Positions 12,862-23,319 of a stretch of DNA of 64,000 nt are shown piece after piece. Numbering within the stretch: the first letter of the stretch is position 1; every line of letters starts with the position of its first letter. Position numbers and translations under genes: made by a program. Location: NCBI GenBank assembly GCA_012845835.1, contig JABAKD010000016.1, forward strand, positions 9,872,121-9,936,120, written 5' to 3'. The notes under the pieces are model-generated. The model searched no databases, was not told where the DNA came from, and saw nothing but the letters and a program-made list of their open reading frames with translations. The stretch comes from Undaria pinnatifida. Lineage: Eukaryota > Sar > Phaeophyceae > Laminariales > Alariaceae.

Positions 12862-13227
12862 GACCCATGCTACGATAAAGGTACACCTTTTTTTGGCTTT
12901 TTTTTTCTGAATGACGGGGCTCCTTAACCCTTTTAGCACCGCACTCCCGACATGGAGACAAAATACCTGGAGTTAGAGTAGGAAAAAATCGGGGTTGGAA
13001 ATGGGTCAACTCAAAATCGTCGGAAAAAATGGAACTTTTTTGTTTCTGCATGATTTTCGTTGAACACCTATTAATAGGCCATGAGACGTTTCATCCGGTA
13101 TCGTAGCAGTTTTAGTTTTGCTCTAAATCAGTTTTTGGGTCAAGAAGGACATGTCTTAAACCTCAGAAAGTGAGGGGTAGTGTATTAAGAAAAAAAAGTG
13201 GTGCACCTCTATATCGTGGCACGCGTC
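12862..13227 (+). mobile_element. MITE of the GACGCGTG family, long copy
   Basis: Same block order as the 22.8 kb copy (tacgataaaggt, gacggggctccttaaccc, aaaatcgtcgg, aggccatgag, catccggtatcgtagc, gacatgtcttaa, ggtgcacctct) and ends CACGCGTC. It is about 80 bp longer because of an insertion near the left end. A G-tract of 14 lies just upstream at 12781-12794. Confidence 0.65.
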
Positions 13228-13504
13228 TTGTTTCTTGGTGATTTCGCCTTCGATCAGGGCCAGACGAGGGGGGAGAACGTTTCTTGCTCGTGGTTCAACA
13301 GCCCTTCGGCAGTCAATTTATAGCACCTTTCGACATACTCACACGTTGCACCCGTATACAACTATAGCTGACGCTGCCGGAGTAGGAACGGGGACCGGCG
13401 GTAACGACAGCTCGCATTATAGCTATCACGGGAACTAAAGGACACGCCAGCAAACCAGCTGGATTGCGAATGCAATAGAGTCAAATTGACACACGGCATG
13501 TATG

Positions 13505-13881
13505 TGTTAAGGTATTAGTGGGGTATTAGTCCGTTTGACCACTTGCAAAAGCTTAACCAACAGCTCACCCAACTAAGCCTTATAAAACTCTCCCCCCCCC
13601 TGAAACGGCGGGATAGCAGGTCGGCCGGATATACGGGCGGACCTGTCGATGTCCAAGCGGTTTCATATCCTGGGGATACCGCGGAGAGCATTTTTCAAGT
13701 TCGACATGGGAAAAAGCCTGAAAAAGTTTATTATTGTGGATGTTGGGATTCGAACCCACGACCCCAAAAAAAACATGGTCCTGCCGACGACGCCATTTGC
13801 TAAGGTATTAGCGGGGTAATTAGTCGGTTCGACCACTTGCAAAAGGTTAACCAATAGGTCACCCAAACTAAGCCTTCTAAC
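13505..13881 (-). mobile_element. tRNA-like module between 75-bp direct repeats
   Basis: Imperfect direct repeats at about 13505-13583 and 13798-13881 (both with taaggtattag, gaccacttgcaaaag, ttaaccaa and taagcctt) flank about 215 bp. Abutting the right repeat, on the minus strand, is a tRNA-like sequence with A box TGGCGTCGTCGG, a poly-T-containing variable part and a perfect B box GGTTCGAATCC in a paired T-arm. It resembles a SINE, but the direct repeats are far longer than usual target duplications. Confidence 0.5.
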
Positions 13882-14696
13882 ATATGACCAAATACGTGGA
13901 AGTGTGGTGAGCTTGAGCTTTATTTTTCCCCGGCCGCCGGAGGATGAAAAAAAAAAAGGTACCTTTCAGGCTAATACAGTGGCGCTGCTTGCTGCGTTTT
14001 CGTATGTTTTAATATGACGGTGTTCATTTTTTTAAAGACGTGCGCAACGTTCATAGCTACTCCTGTAAACGTCTGTCGCGCGAAGATCTTTTTTTTTTTC
14101 ATATTTCGGTTTTATGTTTTCGTGTGTGGATTGCTGTTGTAAACAACCCACTTACTTGCGTACAGTTCTGCTCTTTTGACTCCCAAACCCGCTTGCGTAA
14201 GACATTACTTTTTGACTTAAATGAAACCGCTGCTTGCACACACAACACTGCTATTAAAAAAAAAAATGCTTGAAATTCGTCAGCTGTGAGTTCGATCAAT
14301 TCATGGGCCGATACTCATGCTTGCAAGCTGCGTGATACTCCGGTCGCGCGTTTTTACCCTTTAAAAACATTATTTGACCATCAAGCAAGAACCCAGTTGC
14401 GCATTCGCAGCATTGCCGTTCTGACCGCCGAAAACAAACACTTGGGTACAGTGTTGAAGTTATCGGACATATCTTGACTTCCCGTTAGAAGGGGCGCGCG
14501 AGATCAATGCGTCGTGTACACAGCTGTCTGCCAAGCTCCTAACCGTAGGCGAAAACACGGGCCATCGTGTCATGGCGTATAACCCTATACCCACCACACC
14601 AAGTAACCTTGTCCCACTACGAAGATGTGGAAGGCGTTTTTTTAGCGCGGGCGACCCGACAAAAAAAAAACCCGGTTAGTTGAGCGACGATGCGTC

Positions 14697-14985
14697 GACT
14701 GCTGACTGATTCTATGACCCCCCCCCCCCCCCCCGACCCACGCCAAGAAACCAGCGATCTTCTTTAACGAACGTTTCGTGGTTGCTCGACACGAGGAGTT
14801 ACGCTGTTTAAAAATTGTTTTCATATATTTTCTCGTTTGGGAGAAGGACTATCGGAAGACGGCGTCGGGGCGGCGAGGGGCACCGTATTTCAGGACATCC
14901 GGCCGGGAGCTGGTTTAAAAGCCGGCGACTTCTCGTCAGAGCAAAATTGTTGGGGATACACCGTGGAACGACTAGGCTGACGTTG
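14697..14985 (+). repeat. Dispersed repeat S, copy 1
   Basis: GACTGATTCTATGA plus a C-tract of 17, then CCAGCGATCTTCTTTAACGA, ACGTTTCGTGG, GACGGCGTCGGGG, CCGTATTTCAGGACATCC, GGGAGCTGGTTT and ACTTCTCG. Copy 2 is at 18334-18580. Coding is not apparent. Confidence 0.6.
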
Positions 14986-14989
14986 CACC

Positions 14990-15788
14990 TTTGTTTTTAT
15001 AATCATATATAGCGGTCGTCGTGTCAAACCCAGCTCCATGCAAAACAAATATCCGCATATATATGGTAGAAATTAATGAGTAAAGCAAATGCTAATAATA
15101 GGAAGACTGGATGTCAAACTATCCTTTCATAGTGGGATGGCGAGCCCAATGCGCAGACACCGTGTATCGATCTAGAGCCGCTTGGTGTTTTGAGAGCTCC
15201 ATCCTGAGACCGGTTCGAACACGGTTTTTTCGCGCCTGACGTGCGTCATCATTTGACTCATTATGTTCTGCATGCTGCCCCCCTTCGCAGGCGGGTTACG
15301 GACGGACGTATATGCCACACTTGGGGGTACAAAATCACATCGAATACCGCCGGTACTCGAAGCTTCACTCGACCACCAACACACACAAAGAAAAAGAAAA
15401 ATGAACCTAGCTCTCTTATCACAGCCGCAGCGGGCACGCACACCTGGTATGCTGCTACACGAGTATACCGCTGTCCTGCACACCCCGCGATCAGGGCTAC
15501 GGTCATTTTCAGGGATTATCTCTGTTCACGTCTCGGCTCGGAGCTGGCTACTCGCGCGGTTGGCTCTACGCGGTATCTTATCTTTGTTGCAGTCTTAGAT
15601 AGCAAGCATGTGTATTTCGGAGAGGCGTGTCGTCGACGCCATCGAGAGTCATATTCTACACGCTAGAGGTGCAGCAGATTCGAAAAAAAAAATCTGAGCT
15701 CCTAGTAGTATCATGATCGATGAGCCCTAAAAAAACATCAGGCGTGAAGCTGGTGAAGGTCGAAATCCCTTCAGAAGCGTATTTAGAT
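14990..15788. other. No gene seen
   Basis: Overlapping ORFs of 80-140 codons on both strands at 15170-15666 are not protein-like and oppose one another. No repeat family recognised except a fragment near 15660-15720. Confidence 0.4.
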
Positions 15789-16092
15789 GCGGGTGTGCTA
15801 CGATAGAGAGGTGGATTTTTTTTTTTTCTGCGAGAGGCCCCTCACTTTCGGAGCCTAAAAGATGTCCTTCTTATCGCCCTGAAAATATTGGACGCAGAAA
15901 AATGAAACTGCTCCCCGACCCGGATGAAAAAATTCACCTGGCCTACAAGTAGGGTACCAGTATATACAAGGAGAAAACCATACTAAGAACAATGATAGAA
16001 CCTAGATTTCTGACGAAAACGGGTTAAGGAGCCCCGTGTCATCCGGAAATCATTTCAGACGAAAAGTGCTACCTCGCTATCGTAGCACGAGT
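15789..16092 (-). mobile_element. MITE of the GACGCGTG family, reversed copy
   Basis: Left end GTGCTACGATAGAG, right end CTATCGTAGCACGAGTC. Internal blocks appear in reverse order relative to the 22.8 kb copy (agatgtccttc, cacctggcctac, gggttaaggagccccgtgtcatccgg). Confidence 0.6.
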
Positions 16093-16587
16093 CTTTAAAG
16101 CAACGCAAGTTGCCGCGCCACCGGAACGTTTTACCGATGCAGCAGATATCGAGCCGGGGAACCTGGGGGGGAGTCCGGGGTTGGATACGACTGACATTTT
16201 TTTTATGTGTTCGTTAGGGACGGGGGAAGGGCCCCCTCACGCACATGTACTCAATAATTCATAGACTGCTGTTTCAAGACATTATTTTTTTGTAAGTATT
16301 ATTTTTCATGTTTCAAGAGGGAGACACGATATATCTCTTTCACCAGCAGACTTCGAAGGCATTCGTTCGCGCGCACTCAACCCGACCAAGACTTCAACGC
16401 GCTACGTACGACCCGTGCTACGGCAGAGGTACACCCTTTCTTTCTTTTTTTTTCTTTTTTTTCCTTACCACCCAAAATCGTCGGTAAAATAGGACTTTTT
16501 TTTGTTTTTTGCACGATTTTCTCGTTGCGTATCTAGGCCGTCGGATTTTCCATCCGGTATCAAAGAAGGTTTGTTTTTTTCTTCAAA

Positions 16588-16960
16588 GAGCCATCCCACG
16601 GTAAGGTTGCAGTTGTTAGATTCACCAATAGTATACACGAGCCATCCCACGGTAGGGTTGCAGCATCAATCCCTGAGCTCCTCGCATGAGGGACTCAATA
16701 TCTCGCCCGACAAATAGGCTTCGAAGGCATTCGTTCGCACAACCCGACCAAGCTTCTATGCCTTGAAGACCGAAAAAAAAAAAAGTACTCGTGAAATTAC
16801 TTCGTTGACTGGCAGTTCCTCACATGAGGAACTCAATCGCCCAGGGACAACCCGACCAAGCTTCTATGCCTTGCAGTCCAAAAATAAAACGTACTCGTGA
16901 AGTTACTTCGTTGACTGGCAGTTCCTCACATGACATGAGGAACTTAATCGCCCAGGGACT
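16588..16960. repeat. Local repeats seeding the 28-bp satellite
   Basis: Two inverted copies of the satellite unit (CCATCCCACGGTAGGGTTGC) at 16588-16670, then three copies of a block with CTCCTCRCATGAGG..CTCAAT, CAACCCGACCAAGCTTCTATGCCTTG and TTACTTCGTTGACTGGCAG between 16676 and 16960. Confidence 0.7.
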
Positions 16961-16972
16961 TTTTGGTGCAAA

Positions 16973-17572
16973 AACTGCAACCCCTACCGTGGGATGACTC
17001 CATTATTACTTAATCCAACAACTGCAACCCCTACCGTGGGATGACTCAACACTGCAACCCCTACCGTGGGATGACTCCACGGCAACCCCTATCGTGGAAT
17101 GACTTCACGGCAACCCCTACCGTGGGATAACTCCACGGCAACCCCTACCGTGGGATGACTCCACGGCAACCCCTACCGTGGGATGATTCCACGGCAACCC
17201 CTACCGTGGGATGGTTCCATTATTAGGTAATCCAACAACTGCGACCCCTATCGTGGGATGACTCCACGGCTACCCCTACCATGGGATGACTCCACGGCAA
17301 CTCCTACCGTGGGATGACTCCACGGCAACCCCTACCGTGGGATGATTCAACGGCAACCCCTACCGTGGGATGACTCCACGGCTACCCCTACCGTGGGATG
17401 ACTCCACGGCAACCTCTACCGTAGGATGGCTCCATTATTAGTTAATCCAACAACTGCAACCCCTACCGTGGGATGACTCCACGGCAACCCCTACCGTGGG
17501 ATGACTCCACGGCAACCCCTACCGTGGGATGACTCCACGGCAATCCCTACCGTGGGAGGACTCAAAATCAGT
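16973..17572. repeat. 28-bp satellite with 216-bp higher-order period
   Basis: About 20 copies of a 28-bp unit (CAACCCCTACCGTGGGATGA, then CTCCACGG). Three times a spacer with CCATTATTA..TAATCCAACAACTG interrupts it, at 17011, 17228 and 17443, giving a super-period of about 216 bp (seven units plus spacer). Confidence 0.93.
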
Positions 17573-17949
17573 TTTTCGTGGATCTGGGACATGTCTTAAG
17601 CTCTCCCCAAATTGAGGAAATCTCGCGCAAAAAAAAAAAGTAGTGCACCTCTATTGTAACACGCGCGTCCTACTACAGTACTAGTAGTAGTACTAGTTCT
17701 AGAAATAGTATACTCTCGTAACATCATACCAGGTACTGACCGAAAGCTCCACACCCTCCCGAGGACTTCAACCGGTCAGAGAACGTTTGGCCCACAACGC
17801 TCAACCCCTTCCGTGTGGGATGACTCCATGGAGGATGAGAGTAGTTGCTACCCTCCGGCGCCAACAAAACAAATTGAATTGTCAGAGCTACTCACGCGAC
17901 TGGCGTAAACTCTTCCGCGAAAAGCCCCCCACCGCCTCTCCCGTAGCGT

Positions 17950-18241
17950 GCCATTAAAGAGTTTGGTATTAGACTAGATCATAGTAGCGAGGAAACGATC
18001 GCTATCCTAGGAGATAGATGGTGGCCGCAAACGGCGAAACAGGACGGGGACAGAGGATAAGCAAACAGTTTCTATGTAGTACACATGGAAGAGGCGTAAC
18101 GAGCGCCCAAATGTTTGGAGGTGTCTCTATTTGGAGTAGAAACGGTGCTCCGTCTCGAAAGGATTGCGTGGTCAATGAATGGTCAAATGACTGAAAGGCA
18201 AGCAACAAATAAGTACGCCCCCCCCCCCCCCCCCCCCCCCT
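17950..18241 (+). repeat. Poly(C)-tailed repeat P, copy 2
   Basis: Same block order as copy 1, starting AAAGAGTTTGGTATTAG and ending AAATAAGTACG plus about 23 C residues. Confidence 0.75.
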
Positions 18242-18333
18242 CCCTTCCCACCGCAGCCTTTGCCCGGCACGCCTCTTATCGCGTGATACATCTATATGCA
18301 TTGACGCGGGCTACGATAGAGATGAACCACTTG

Positions 18334-18580
18334 TTTCGACTGATTCTACGATAGCCCCCTCCCAAACCAGCGATATTCTTTAACGAACGTTTCATGGCTG
18401 CTCGGCACAAGCAAGGATACTATTGAAAAAGAAGTATCCATACATTTTCTTGTGTGCAACGGTCTATCGATCGATGACGTCGGCGTGTCGAGGGACACCG
18501 GATTTCAGGAGATGTACGACCAGGAGCTGGTTTTGAAACCGGGGATTTCGATTGAAAAAATGTTGGGGGGACTACCGTAA
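18334..18580 (+). repeat. Dispersed repeat S, copy 2
   Basis: Same blocks as copy 1 (CCAGCGATATTCTTTAACGA, ACGTTTCATGG, GATGACGTCGGCG, CCGGATTTCAGGAG, GGAGCTGGTTTTG). It follows poly-C repeat P at the same relative position that a C-tract precedes copy 1. Confidence 0.6.
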
Positions 18581-18594
18581 AACGATTCTTTCTT

Positions 18595-18858
18595 GATACG
18601 TACTACCCCTCATTGTGGGAGCTTAAGACCTCTCCCAGAAACTGACTCGTGTCGGAGAAAAAACAAAACTGCTATAGACCGAAGATGAAAAATCCCATGG
18701 CCTAGATACACGACGAGAAAATCATGCCAAAGGAAAAGAAAATGGCCTACTCTCGTATTATTTATTTTTTTCCGACGATTTTTGGGGGTTAAGGAGCCCA
18801 TCCATTCAGAAACAAAAAAGGCCAAAAAACGGTATACCGCTATATCGCTGCACCCGCC
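18595..18858 (-). mobile_element. MITE of the GACGCGTG family, diverged reversed copy
   Basis: Contains gagcttaagacc, aatcccatggcctag, acgacgagaaaatcatgc, ccgacgatttttgggggttaaggagccc and ends ccgctatatcgctgcacccgcc. Ends are eroded; boundaries are approximate. Confidence 0.5.
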
Positions 18859-18999
18859 CATTCTGGTACACCATTATTAAGTGAAGCGCAATACAACCAT
18901 AAAACAATGAACGGGTGCGCGGGTGTTCGCCGCAAGCAGCATGCAGCTGTTCACTTTTTTGGCGGGTTAGGGTTAAAAAAATGCTCGTCATATATGATC

Positions 19000-21060
19000 G
19001 ATTCTTCTCTTCGCTCTCAACTTATCAAAACTCGCGGCCAGCACGGCGTGAGCCCTTCATGAGCCTTCATGTAAAGACACGGTAGCCCATTCACGCGTGC
19101 GCAGCCAGTCGTGCGCGAAGGGTTCTCCTCACGTAGGCAAAGCACATACATCGTGTCAACAGTGACCAAACACATTTTGCATACGAAAATACGGCTGTAC
19201 TGCCATCTTCTATCACGGGGGGCTCCACGTGCAAGGCTATTATTATACTTCGGCTGCTGGCACCACATAGAAACTTGCAAAAGAAACCGCAAAGCGTCAC
19301 ACAATCTAGCTAGTGTACGGTGTCCATGTCGCTCAAATAACTAACAAGCAAAGAGGGGGGAGCGATTGGCTCCGACCCTCATCTCTTGGCAAATCTTGCC
19401 ACCATCAAACCACTGCCAATGGCTTGCCCTGCTGCGTGGCAGGGGCGGACACAAAATCCGTCCCCTCTCCGACGTAAAAGCAAATCATATTCGTATGTTT
19501 ACGCCGCCAAAAAAGTGTGGCGGACATGCGTCTGGTCCCCGGTCAGCCCAGCCAGAAACCCCGTATACGTCCCATAAATAACTCCGGTCTCCTTGTCGTC
19601 GGGGGCATGCATCTGGCCCCCGGTCAGCCCAGCTAGGAATCCCAGGTGGCCAATATGGAACTCCGGTTTCCTTGTCGTCAGGCAATTCCTCTACAAATCG
19701 TTTGCTTGGGGCTTTGTTGAGCTCTGCAGGGCATAAAAAAAAAAGGCAATCGCAACAACACTAATGAAACGCGCTCTTAATGCCACCATTCGCGCGTCGT
19801 GTATCTACCATTATGCCCGCCGTTCGATCGTATCGCACACAAAACGCACGTCCGAGAGCATTCATTGCCTACAGAAAAAAAGAAAGAAAAAAAAAAAAAA
19901 AAAAGAAGCAATACAAAAAAATATGACAAAAAAAACGGTTTTTAACCGTGTGGGTCTCTTAATATAACCGCCCCCTCAACCTTCCCCACACTTGTCTTCT
20001 CCAACACCCACTACAAAAATCAAGTTCACGCGCGCACACAAAATGGAAATCCGATAGATACCAAAGTACATCGATCGGTACAGTGACCGGCACATAGATA
20101 CACGTCTCTGCGCTGCTGATAGCCATCATGCATACCGTAAACGTAGTTTACACGCAACAGCCATGGTGACACGACGCGCACCCTCCAACATATCCAATCC
20201 GCCGCCAACATCAATCTCTACCATGCTCGCCCCAATGCTTTGGGAAGACATCAAAATACACCCGTTCGCCCGACCAAAAAATCCCCCCATCTTCAATTAA
20301 ATACGCCTCATCTCGCGACTTTTCGTTCGCCACAAGCTACACCCGAGTTAAAATTGGCACACGAAAACAGGACCTGCGGTGACCTTAACCTTCATTTTTG
20401 CCCCCTCCGCCAGAAATGAAAAAAAAAAACACAAAAAAGCTCTTGTGTCAAGACACAAAAACCGCGACGAGTTTTCTTCTCGACCGAATCGGGGGGGTTA
20501 TTCAACATGCAAGGATCCCCGACAGAAGCGCGAGCCGTTAAACTACCGCTACGGTATACCTGGTAGAGCCATTACGACAGAGAGCTGATGAGGTTTAGAG
20601 CCGTTAAGGCATGGAGCCGTCGCCGTTGCGGCACAGAGACGTTGCGACATAGACGACACGGCAACTAGACGCGAATTATTCCCGACGAAAACGCTTCGAG
20701 GCTGGGCGGAAATCAACGAAAACACAAACCAAAACAGAGCAAAAACTTTCTAAAGAGACACCGTCCGCGCTCATCAAAAGCACGCCAACCGCGACCGCCT
20801 CTTTATATGTCGCAATAAAAAATAAAAAACAGGGGGAAGGAGGGAGGGGGGGGGGTATGGCACGAAAACACAAAACTAAAGCGTCCATGCCTCCGCATGA
20901 AGGCGATTGCACCCCGTCTTTCGTCCCGCTCCGCCGTGTGTTTTCTTACCAAAACGCCTCCGTTCGAGGCGAAGAAACGAAGAAAAAGCAAAGGCAACCC
21001 AGAAACAAAAGTAAGTGCGGCATTCACCGCCACGACCAACTCTTCCTCGTTTTTCTAATT
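19000..21060. other. No gene seen
   Basis: Contains a 67-bp-like duplication at 19510-19660 (CATGCGTCTGGTCCCCGGTC and CATGCATCTGGCCCCCGGTC) and short AGAGCCGTTA-type repeats at 20530-20660, also found in transporter intron 11. A-rich tracts at 19876-19905. Confidence 0.5.
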
Positions 21061-21119
21061 TCATCGCAGTGATTCAACGCTGACGCAGGCGTTTTGCTCT
21101 GTCCTTGTCGAAGACGTGC

Positions 21120-22170
21120 AGCGGAGGGGAGGGGGGGGGGGGGGGGGGGCGCACCCGAATATCATGAAACAACCATGAGGATGAAGGGGGGGGGAACAAA
21201 CTCGCTGAAACCCCCTGTATCACACGCCTAAACAGGCTGATCGCCAAACCAAACCAAACCAAAGCGAACGAACAAAGCAGCAGCATACGCAGATGACGCC
21301 CGGATGATGAGAATATACACAGCGGCCGGCCCGCCGGCCCGCCGGTCCGTCCGTCCGTCCGCCTGCCCGCCTGCCGGCCCGCCTGCCAGCCCGCCCGCCC
21401 GTCCGCCCGCCGTCGTATAAATCGTATCGTAGATCGCCCCCCCCCCCGGCCAATCCGCCCAAAATAAAATACGATATAGACGCAATCCGGAATACAGATA
21501 CCTTGGGGCATATAATGGCTCAAGGCCAAAGACGCATCACCAAGGACTTTCCACGAACGGTGTGGTGCGGGGAACGAAAATAAAAACGAAAAATGAAAAC
21601 AAAAAAGGGCAATGGAAAAAGGAGCCACCCAAAAAGGGCCACTCTCGAAGAACCATCTTAAAAATGCATTTTAAAATGGAACACCCACCCAAAAGGAACC
21701 ACCCCCAAAGGGCCCACTTGACAGGGCCCACCCAAAAAAGGGTAACACAAAAAGGGCCATGAAAAAAGGTCCACGCAAAAGAAAGGCCCATGCCAACACA
21801 CCGGCATTCCATGCTCTCGAGGGAGCATCGCCGCTCAGGCCAAACGGTCCAACCGTCGTGACCCCCCCCTCCCCCCTGTTGCAAGAGTACGCCTGTCATC
21901 GTCGTCATCAACCATCATCGTCATCATCACCACCACCATGGTGATGATCATTACCATTACCATCATCATCACCACCACCACCACCGCCACCAACATCATC
22001 ATCATCGCTACCGGCACCACCATCAGCAGCAGCGACACCACCATCATCATCATCCTCATCATCATCATCGGCATCACCGCAGTGGTCATCACTATCACCA
22101 CCAACCCCACTCCACCGCCATCAGGATGTCATCACCATCACGTTCTCATCCCATCACAACCACCACTACC
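21120..22170. repeat. Microsatellite cluster
   Basis: G tract at 21125-21150, a (CCGTCCG/CCGCCCG)n tract at 21325-21415, AAAGGGCCAC-type repeats at 21600-21790, and a CAT/CAC trinucleotide tract at 21905-22165. ORFs through these are low complexity. Confidence 0.85.
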
Positions 22171-22279
22171 ACCATCATCAGTAGATGTAGCTCCCGCTTC
22201 CACTACGGCTGCGCGCCCTGCCTCTGCCCCCGCCCTCGCCCCCCCTCTCCTCTGCTCGCCCCCTCATGCGCGACAGGTC

Positions 22280-22431
22280 CGAGCTGCTAACCACCGCTAC
22301 CAGCTTGCTGCTGCTCATGGACGACACCAAACGATGGTTCGACGGGTACGCCGTGATGTTCATCAAGTCCGACCCCTGGCTCATCGACCTGTGCAACAAA
22401 AGCGAAACATGCAACGGCGAGGGGGGGGGGG
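22280..22431 (+). other. Coding-like patch of unknown family
   Basis: After a possible acceptor (GCGCGACAG) the plus strand reads SELLTTATSLLLLMDDTKRW, then FDGYAVMFIKSDPWLIDLCN and KSETCNGEG before a G-tract. Composition is protein-like and GC-rich, unlike the surrounding microsatellites. No stop occurs within it and no clear donor follows. Probably an exon or a gene fragment. I do not recognise it. Confidence 0.3.
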
Positions 22432-22529
22432 GGGGGCGTAGGTCGGTGGGAGGAAAAAAGAAGAGATTGCGGATGGTACGGATTGAGGGCGGGAGGCGAG
22501 GGGCAAGGGAGGCGAGCGGGGGGAGGGGG

Positions 22530-23130
22530 GGGGGTACTTATTTGTTGCTTGCCTTAGTCATTCAACCATTGACCACATCCCTTTAGGGACGGACCAAGCA
22601 CCGAGGGGGGGGGGCGTGCTCATTCGTTGCTTGCCTTAGTCACTTGACCATTGACCACGCATCCCCTTCGAGACGGAGCACCGTTCCTACTCCTAATAGA
22701 GACACACACCTCCAGCATTTGGGCGCTCAAGAATACAAAGCATCAAGTAATTTTTTTATACTGTTAATAGTATAGACGCGTGCTACGATCGAGGTAGCGT
22801 TTTTCGTCTGAAATGATTTCTGAACGACGGGGCTCCTTGACCCAAAATCGTCGGAAAAAAATGAATAATAGGCCATTTTCATTTTTGCACGATTCTCGTT
22901 GTATACCTAGGCCATGGGGTTTTCATCCGGTATCATAGCAGTTTTGGATTCATCCGGGATCAAATCGGTTTTTGGGTTGAGGACATGTCTTAAGCTCCGA
23001 AAACGAGGGGTAGTGTTGAGAAAAAAAAACGCGGTGCACCTCTGTTGTACCACGCGTCTAATAACCCCTTCCCATTTCGTCGTCTGTGGCCACCATCTAT
23101 CCCTAGGATAGCGATCGTTTTTTTCCTCGC
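22530..23130 (-). repeat. Poly(C)-tailed repeat P, copy 3, split by a MITE
   Basis: On the minus strand the family begins at about 23130 (GAAGTTTGGTACACC lies a little upstream), is interrupted at 23059 by the TA-flanked MITE (22775-23058), resumes at 22774 and ends in the poly-G tract (poly-C on this strand) near 22610. A second partial 3' end lies at 22530-22600. The outer end is about 65 bp from the transporter stop codon. Confidence 0.65.
22775..23058 (+). mobile_element. MITE of the GACGCGTG family, TA target site
   Basis: Begins GACGCGTGCTACGATCGAGG and ends with the near inverse of GACGCGTGGTACAACAGAGG. Both flanks are TA, matching a Tc1/mariner-type duplication. The body carries ACGGGGCTCCTTGACCC, AAAATCGTCGG, CTAGGCCATGG, TTCATCCGGTATCATAGC and GACATGTCTTAAGCTCC, blocks shared with other copies. 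It interrupts a poly-C-family repeat whose two halves lie at 22530-22774 and 23059-23130. It is non-coding, with no transposase. Confidence 0.75.
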
Positions 23131-23196
23131 GACAAAATGGTGTACCAAACTTCTCCACGTCACATTCATCAACCATTCTCGTCGGGTAGAGGGGAC

Positions 23197-23319
23197 TCAC
23201 GTGTTCCAGGCGTGGTGGTCCTTGGGCAGTCTGAACTCGGCTGCCAGGTCGTCGGAGATCTGCTCCAGGGTCTTGCCGCGTGTCTCGGGCACGCACAAGT
23301 AGTAGAAGAAAACGGACGC
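23197..23319 (-). CDS. Transporter exon 12: PETRGKTLE tail and stop
   Basis: Encodes ASVFFYYLCVPETRGKTLEQ and a short soluble tail ending HHAWNT with a TGA stop. The acceptor is GCGGCAG. PETRGKTLE is the terminal signature of sugar porters. The 3' untranslated region would run straight into nested repeats (a poly-C-family copy interrupted by a MITE), the nearest ending about 65 bp beyond the stop. Confidence 0.95.
   Translation of the reverse strand, partial: ASVFFYYLCVPETRGKTLEQISDDLAAEFRLPKDHHAWNT

Noticed and set aside
13740-13800. Functional tRNA gene
   Set aside because: A and B boxes are present, but the acceptor and anticodon arms do not pair and a T run interrupts the middle; better called a tRNA-derived repeat.
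16973-17572. CRISPR array
   Set aside because: The 28-bp units abut directly or share one repeated spacer. There are no unique spacers and the genome is eukaryotic.
21938-22441. 167-codon His/Ile/Thr-rich ORF
   Set aside because: Produced by the CAT/CAC microsatellite; the only protein-like part nearby is in another frame (22280-22431).
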